Shown: piece by piece, positions 42,829-47,615 of the stretch
Numbering within the stretch: the stretch's first letter is position 1
How the letters are laid out: each line of letters begins with the position of its first letter
Assembly: GCF_002863585.1 (NCBI RefSeq)
Contig: NZ_PGUY01000073.1
Span: forward strand, 1-47,615
Source: Peribacillus deserti
Lineage (GTDB): Bacteria; Bacillota; Bacilli; Bacillales; DSM-1321
Direction: 5' to 3'
DNA: 47,615 nt
Made by a program: the position numbers and the translations under genes
The notes under the pieces: model-generated
The model's database searches: none
What the model saw: only the letters and a program-made list of their open reading frames with translations
What the model was told of the DNA's origin: nothing

Positions 42829-44190
42829 TTAAATTTCACTTTGGATTTTTTTATTTCTTATGTAATAGGCTGCGACTATTAAAATAAACCATACCGGGGT
42901 TATAAATAAGGCTATGCGCGTATCATCTGCCAAGCCCAGCACAACAAGGACAAAAACTAAAAAGACAAGAATCAGGTAATTGGAAAAAGGATACAGAGGA
43001 AGCTTGAATTTATTTTTCCTGGCTAACTCCGGTCTGGTTCTCCGGTATTTTAAATGGCTTAGAACGATAACTGCCCAAATAAAGATAAAGCAAACGGTCG
43101 AAATACTAGTTATGAGAGTAAATACTCCTTCAGGCATCACATAGTTTAAAAGTACGGCAATCAAAATGACAACAATGGAGAAATACAACGCATTCGAAGG
43201 CACCTTTTTACGATTAAGCCTGCTAAAAGAAACAGGTGCATAGTGATCTTTTGCCAGTGAAAACACCATTCTGCTGGTACTGAATATCGCACTGTTGCAA
43301 GCCGATGCTGCAGATGTCAGAACTACAAAATTGACAATTCCAGAGGCGGCTGCAATTCCTGCAGCAAGGAATACTTGTACAAACGGACTTTTGCTTGGAT
43401 TGACCGCATTCCACGGATAGATGCTTATAATAACTAGCAGTGCCCCGATGTAAAAGATGAAAACCCTTAAGGGAATATTATTAATTGCTTTTGGCAGGAC
43501 ATTTTCCGGATCTTCCGTTTCTCCCGCTGTAAGTCCGACAAGCTCTATTCCCACAAAGGCAAACACAACCATCTGGAAGGATAATACAAAGCCATACATG
43601 CCATGAGGAAACATCCCACCATGCTCCCATAAATTCGAAAAGCTTGCAGTGCCTGCATCCGTAGAAAAGCCTTTTACAATCATATATATACCTACGATTA
43701 TCAGCGCAAGGATTGCGATGATCTTAATTAAGGCAAACCAGAATTCCATTTCTCCAAAAAGCTTTACTGTGGCAAGATTCATGATAAGCAAAATAACGAC
43801 AGCAATTAACCCTGGCATCCACTGTGGAACTGCTGGGAACCAAAATTGCATATAAAGACCGATCGCGGTTAAATCCGCCATAGCGATAGAGATCCAGCAG
43901 AACCAGTATGTCCACCCTGTGACAAATGCCGTTAAATCGCCTAAGTAATCTTGAACAAAATCGACAAAAGAATGGTAGTTTAAATTACTTAATAATATTT
44001 CCCCTAAAGCCCGCATAATGAAAAATAAGATAATGCCCGTGATTGTATAGGCAAAGAGAATGGAAGGGCCCGCTAATTGAATGGACTTCCCTGCCCCAAG
44101 GAACAGACCTGTCCCGATTGCTCCTCCGATCGCGATAAGCTGTACGTGCCTATTCTTTAATCCTCTCGTTAACGTTTCTTCCTGGTTCAT
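42829..44190 (-). CDS. amino-acid permease, APC family (CycA/YtnA-like)
   Basis: 453 aa, twelve predicted transmembrane segments. The family opening is GLKNRHVQLIAIGGAIGTGL with FLGAGKSIQLAGPSILFAY. YHSFVDFVQDYLGDLTAFVT and FQMVVFAFVGIELVGLTAGE are typical of the D-alanine/D-serine/glycine and related AAT-type permeases. The exact substrate is not certain. Start ATG after GAGAGAGTG. The stop codon lies at the target duplication of element R7, so the natural 3' region and any terminator were replaced or displaced. Confidence 0.9.
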   Translation of the reverse strand: MNQEETLTRGLKNRHVQLIAIGGAIGTGLFLGAGKSIQLAGPSILFAYTITGIILFFIMRALGEILLSNLNYHSFVDFVQDYLGDLTAFVTGWTYWFCWISIAMADLTAIGLYMQFWFPAVPQWMPGLIAVVILLIMNLATVKLFGEMEFWFALIKIIAILALIIVGIYMIVKGFSTDAGTASFSNLWEHGGMFPHGMYGFVLSFQMVVFAFVGIELVGLTAGETEDPENVLPKAINNIPLRVFIFYIGALLVIISIYPWNAVNPSKSPFVQVFLAAGIAAASGIVNFVVLTSAASACNSAIFSTSRMVFSLAKDHYAPVSFSRLNRKKVPSNALYFSIVVILIAVLLNYVMPEGVFTLITSISTVCFIFIWAVIVLSHLKYRRTRPELARKNKFKLPLYPFSNYLILVFLVFVLVVLGLADDTRIALFITPVWFILIVAAYYIRNKKIQSEI

Positions 44191-44246
44191 TTGTCCATCA
44201 CTCTCTCTTTCTCGGATGTCTCTTTTTCAGGTTCTTACAGCTATTC

Positions 44247-45587
44247 CTAAGATTTTGTCCAAATTAATCCTTCTTTATTTTTAATCAAACTGGCTGCATA
44301 GCCAATAAAACCGCCTGCCAATGCGGCAATAACCCAGCCCAGCCCTACGTCGTACATTGGGAGACTTCGAACGAAGAACTGATCAATCACTGAAAGGGTG
44401 TGATCAAAACTCTTTAGGCTTTGAACCAGACTTATGACGAACGTCAATAATATACTTCCTTGATATACTTCAGGCCTGCCTTGAAATAAGGAATGTAAGA
44501 AAGTTAAGACAATCAGCACGATGGCTATTGGATATAGGATTGTCAAAACGGGTACAGAAAAAGCGATTAAATGAGTTAATCCTATATTGGCGATTACTGC
44601 ACTAAATACACATAAACTGATGGCAAGTGTCTTATAAGAAAGACGCGGAAATAGTTTATGAAAATAAGCAGCACATGAAGTAATAAGGCCGACACTGGTT
44701 GTGAGGCAGGCTACTGTGATGATCAGCCCAAGAAAAACCCCTCCGTACGTCCCGAAATAGTAATCGGAAACCTGTGCTAATACTTCACCCCCATTTTCTA
44801 AGTAACCAAGCTTTTCTACACTGGAAGCTCCCAGATAAGTCAGAGCAGAATAAATAGCTGCAAGGATGACAGCGGCTATTCCAACGGCTTTCAAGCAGAC
44901 TGTCATGACTTGTTTTTTAGTTTTCGCCCCCTTTTCCTTGATGGCATTAATGATGATAATCCCAAACACAAATGACGCCAGGGTATCCATGGTTAAATAC
45001 CCTTCTTGAAAACCATTGGTAAAAGCATGTTTTGTATAATTATCGATCGGTGCCTGAAGTGCCCCAATCGGATGAACAACGGCAACAACTACTAATATTC
45101 CGATAAACGTTAATTTAATCGGGGTCAGGAATTTCCCTACAATATCGACCACTTTAGCCGGATTAAGTGATAAGAAACATGTTATTCCAAAAAAGATCAG
45201 TGTAAATACTAGTAAAGGAAAAGTACTGGCATTTTCTGATATAAACGGTTTAACACCGATTTCAAACGAAACACTTCCTGTCCGCGGAATCGCAAATAAC
45301 GGCCCAATCGCTAAATAGAGAATGGTTGTAAATACCACGCCAAAAACGGGATGTACACGGCTTGCCAAGGACTGCAAATCTTCCTTGCCAGAAAAGCCAA
45401 ATGCCAATACACCAAGCAGCGGCAGCCCGACTCCAGTAAGTAAAAACCCTGCATTAGCTGACCAAATATTCGTTCCTGACGATTGACCAAGCATTGCAGG
45501 AAAAATTAAATTACCAGCCCCAAAAAATAGAGCGAACAGCATTAAGCCAATAATGACTACAAAGGAAAACGGTACTTTATTTTCCAT
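44247..45587 (-). CDS. brnQ: BrnQ-type branched-chain amino acid carrier
   Basis: 446 aa, twelve transmembrane segments. N-terminal VVIIGLMLFALFFGAGNLIF followed by PAMLGQSSGTNIW is the LIVCS signature; ITCFLSLNPAKVVDIVGKFL and VACLTTSVGLITSCAAYFHK are conserved. It imports Leu/Ile/Val with Na+ or H+. The start is ATG 45587 with GGGAGG eight bases upstream. It lies 56 bases upstream of the APC permease gene in the same direction, so the two may be co-transcribed. I looked for a T-box or clear CodY box upstream and found none. Confidence 0.93.
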   Translation of the reverse strand: MENKVPFSFVVIIGLMLFALFFGAGNLIFPAMLGQSSGTNIWSANAGFLLTGVGLPLLGVLAFGFSGKEDLQSLASRVHPVFGVVFTTILYLAIGPLFAIPRTGSVSFEIGVKPFISENASTFPLLVFTLIFFGITCFLSLNPAKVVDIVGKFLTPIKLTFIGILVVVAVVHPIGALQAPIDNYTKHAFTNGFQEGYLTMDTLASFVFGIIIINAIKEKGAKTKKQVMTVCLKAVGIAAVILAAIYSALTYLGASSVEKLGYLENGGEVLAQVSDYYFGTYGGVFLGLIITVACLTTSVGLITSCAAYFHKLFPRLSYKTLAISLCVFSAVIANIGLTHLIAFSVPVLTILYPIAIVLIVLTFLHSLFQGRPEVYQGSILLTFVISLVQSLKSFDHTLSVIDQFFVRSLPMYDVGLGWVIAALAGGFIGYAASLIKNKEGLIWTKS

Positions 45588-46149
45588 AATAAAACCTCCC
45601 ATAAACAACAACGATAAATAACGGCACTTGTAGAAAATAGTAAAATTTCAGACATACTCATCCGGTCTTTAACCCTTAAATACATAATAGTGTGAGTTGT
45701 CTTGCAACAAAGAATTTATTATAACATGCCTCGAGCTAAGGTAACGTTTACATAGGCTGAAACTTTTTTCTGGAAATTTAAGGAAATTACAACAATTCAC
45801 TTGCTTTTCTAAAAAACTATATTTCTTAGCATGCTCTTTTTTTAGCAATACAAATTGGGCCGAACGAAAAAAGATGCCTTCATCCTTTTAGGATCGAGGC
45901 ACCTATTTACAGAATTCATACGAGGTTTTTCATTTGGCAGCTGCTTTAAAGTCATCGCCCTGAGAGCTATTGAAAGTTTAACATTACCTGAGTTGTAATA
46001 AAAAGATGAAAAAAGGGATACCGAAAATTCGGTATCCCCCTCCTGCGCAGGATACCGGGACATTGGTATCCTACCTATATTTTATAAAAAAATACCTTTA
46101 TTTAAAATGTAAATTATTGGAATTCGTCATTTCGAAAATTATACAGTAG
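45588..46149. other. intergenic region with several hairpins
   Basis: 5' region of brnQ plus two terminators reading on the minus strand. One is a stem at 45873-45903 (GATGCC...ATCC / GGAT...GGCACC), with a T run at 45867-45872. The other is the GGGATACC hairpin listed next. A related hairpin (GGATACC / GGTATCC) lies at 46050-46071. No gene is supported. Confidence 0.5.
46009..46038 (-). terminator. terminator of the small membrane protein gene
   Basis: 11-bp perfect stem GGGATACCGAA / TTCGGTATCCC, followed by TTTTTTC on the minus strand. The same GGTATCCC word forms the hairpin at 23814-23839. Confidence 0.8.
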
Positions 46150-46431
46150 TTAAGTTATATTTTTAAACCAGGTCAGCATACGGATCACTTGAAATGGATC
46201 AGACCAAGTTACTACCAATAGAATGATAAAAAAAGAAACAAGGGGTATATATTTAATACTGGTTTTCTCACCTTTAGCAATGGCAATAAAACTACATACA
46301 GCTCCTAATAACAGAAAGACACTTCCTATTAGGATGATCGGTTCAAAATATCCTTCCATTATCCAATTTACTCCAAGCGAAAGTAGACCTAACGCCATAA
46401 AGGCTATTGACCATATACTAAATGTTTTCAT
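46150..46431 (-). CDS. 93-aa membrane protein
   Basis: Three predicted transmembrane helices: IWSIAFMALGLLSLGVNWI, IILIGSVFLLLGAVCSFIAI and YIPLVSFFIILLVVTW, joined by short charged loops (AKGEKTSIK). The family is not recognised. A strong ribosome binding site (GGGGGAAGGTG) and its own terminator support a real gene. No neighbour suggests a role. Confidence 0.75.
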   Translation of the reverse strand: MKTFSIWSIAFMALGLLSLGVNWIMEGYFEPIILIGSVFLLLGAVCSFIAIAKGEKTSIKYIPLVSFFIILLVVTWSDPFQVIRMLTWFKNIT

Positions 46432-46552
46432 ATTTCACCTTCCCCCTCTTTTATATGACCACTATTTTACTAAACCACTATTCTTATCTTGTTATGCAAA
46501 TATCATTATCCAAGATTAAAGAGCCTTCCTATATGTACATTATTTAATAGAA

Positions 46553-46577
46553 GAAAAAAAAGGACCTTCAAAAGGCC
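46553..46577 (-). terminator. terminator of the SGNH hydrolase gene
   Basis: Short stem GGCCTT / AAGGTC, followed by CTTTTTTTTC on the minus strand, about 25 bases beyond the stop. Confidence 0.7.
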
Positions 46578-46601
46578 ATTTACAGCACTGACTATTAGGA
46601 T

Positions 46602-47149
46602 TTAAAGGTATTTTTTAATTTTATCTACAACAGCTGCCGCACATAACTGGCTGCCACGATTATTTAAGTGCAGCTTGTCCTCAGATAGATTAGCTGACAA
46701 ATCAGCTTGGATGACTTTGTGTAAATCATTGATCTCAACACCTAACTGATGCATTAATTTAATCGTTTCTTTATTGTACAGAGCAATCTCCGTATTGCTT
46801 CTTCCAATGGCATCCTCTGCTACGCTTGTTGTTGACGCAAAAATAATTTTCGCACCTGTCCGTTTCAATTCATTAACAATCCGTTCAAGTGTTTCAAGGT
46901 ATTCATTTAACGGTGTTAACGCCTCTATCATTGGTGCTTCATGATGCAGGTCCCACAATCCATTATTCCAGTGAACAATATCAGGCTTTCCTAATTCTTT
47001 CAGCCACAGATTGACTCCCCATAAGGTATATTTTGCAAATCGGCATTCTCTTCTGGCGCAGTCACTTCAGCTTTGCCTTCAAGGGCCTCTCTCACAAAAG
47101 GTTCATACCCCATACGAATTGAATCACCCAGTAACAGTACCTTTTTCAA
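46602..47149 (-). pseudogene. SGNH/GDSL hydrolase with a one-base frameshift
   Basis: The frame starts at TTG 47149 (GAGGGG seven bases upstream): LKKVLLLGDSIRMGYEPFVR, with the block I GDS nucleophile, to ...EENA. At 47041-47044 a C appears lost from a CCC run. Restoring it gives RFAKYTLWGVNLWLKELGKP, DIVHWNNGLWDLHHEA (block III) and, in the last ~118 codons, DKLHLNNRGSQLCAAAV with the catalytic His. The intact protein would be about 182 aa, a small esterase or lipase-like hydrolase. The second half alone cannot be active. A sequencing error in the homopolymer is possible. Confidence 0.82.
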
Positions 47150-47350
47150 AACATTTCCCCTCTTTCAGGAGCGCTTACAGAGCTTTATTAAACTCATGAT
47201 AACAAAATAAGGATAAAGTAACCAGAATTAACTGAATAGTCCGTTTCCTTTGGCGCTGCGGCGACTCTTTAGCAGAGTTTTCTATCAAAGGAGTTCATAT
47301 CGCTGGTGAGAGAACTTCCTTCTTTACTCTATTTACCTATATATGTCATG
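47150..47350. other. 5' region of the SGNH gene
   Basis: AT-rich, then a short GC-rich stretch near 47251-47270. No gene or clear promoter was seen before array E begins. Confidence 0.35.
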
Positions 47351-47615
47351 GATTCCGTCATGAAAGACTTTTCTGCTGCCCTTGGACTCTATTTTGTCCT
47401 TCATCTACTCTATGAAGGACTTTTCTGCTGCCCTTGGACTCTATTTTGTCCTTCATCTCCTCTATGAAGGACTTTTCCGCTGCCCTTTGGCTCTTTTTTG
47501 TTCTTCATCTCCCTTATGAAGGACTTTTCTGCTGCCCTTGGACTACATTTTGTCCTTCATTTCCCCTATGAAGGACTTTTCCGCTGCCCTTGGACTCTAT
47601 TTTGTCCTTCATCTA
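47351..47615 (+). repeat. 52-nt array E with hairpin core (runs off the window)
   Basis: ATGAAGGAC (first copy ATGAAAGAC) starts at 47360, 47412, 47464, 47516 and 47568, exactly 52 bases apart. Each unit holds GTCCTTCAT - 7-nt loop (such as CTCCTCT) - ATGAAGGAC and a 27-nt spacer beginning TTTTCTGCTGCCCTTGGAC. The hairpin arms and period are those of array D, but the spacer and loop are different. The array continues past the window end. Confidence 0.9.

Noticed and set aside
45588-45720. T-box or CodY control of brnQ
   Set aside because: No T-box antiterminator sequence was seen. The best CodY-like match (TCTGAAATTT) has about five mismatches to the 15-base consensus.
45842-46063. 73-aa frame on the minus strand between brnQ and the small membrane protein
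   Set aside because: It lies over two terminator hairpins and has no ribosome binding site.

Overview
The window looks like chromosomal DNA from a low-GC, spore-forming Bacillaceae (Bacillus sensu lato). Supporting this are strong AGGAGG-type ribosome binding sites, GTG/TTG starts, a Spo0E-like phosphatase, a KinB-like sensor kinase, PaiB, YmaF, two TerC paralogues, RsbR/RsbT-like proteins, Rrf2 and CdaR regulators and a candidate cre site. I saw no rRNA or tRNA gene, phage module, CRISPR array or transposase.

Layout. 0.2-4.2 kb: an unknown protein, a 5TM sensor kinase, PaiB and a secreted LysM protein. 4.5-14.2 kb: a nickel-pincer (Lar) region. A catabolic operon, glycerate kinase - KdgT-like permease - LarA-like racemase, lies divergent to a CdaR regulator, with a candidate cre site and inverted repeat between them. 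Beyond cdaR lies the cofactor operon larB-larC1-larC2-larE-(38-aa ORF)-UreH-like nickel permease. Together these suggest import of a hydroxy acid, its racemisation or epimerisation by a Ni-NPN enzyme, and phosphorylation of D-glycerate. 14.5-21.1 kb: an M14 peptidase, an ATP-dependent DNA ligase with an in-frame amber codon, two TerC proteins, YmaF and a MarR regulator with a 15-bp perfect inverted repeat. 21.5-29.7 kb: Spo0E-like, HAD phosphatase, an RsbR paralogue, an RsbT-like kinase, two divergent DUF2294 genes, a V4R-like/STAS protein and a DUF3231 protein. 29.9-36.9 kb: EamA transporter, small proteins, SRPBCC protein, thioesterase, a truncated amine oxidase, transglutaminase, and an NmrA-like/Rrf2 pair. 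36.9-47.6 kb: phospho-beta-glucosidase, DUF3291, DsbA-like protein, threonine aldolase-like enzyme, two amino-acid carriers, a small membrane protein and a frameshifted SGNH hydrolase.

The most unusual content lies between genes. (1) Eight copies of a non-autonomous element (MITE-like; called R1-R8 here, 116-490 bp). Most have GGCT-type terminal inverted repeats, and seven are flanked by 8-bp target duplications, five of them perfect. One copy interrupts a decayed gene and one lies between larC1 and larC2. (2) Three arrays of 21/20-nt units (A, B, C) in which an 8-9-nt word (TATGCTTA or TTATGTGGC) is constant and about 12 nt vary. (3) Two arrays of exactly 52-nt units (D, E) that share one 9-bp hairpin (GTCCTTCAT / ATGAAGGAC, 7-nt loop) but have unrelated 27-nt spacers. 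I know of no description of these arrays.

Three genes are broken by single changes: the amber codon in the ligase and one-base losses in C/G runs in the SGNH hydrolase and a small membrane protein. They could be real pseudogenes or sequence errors.
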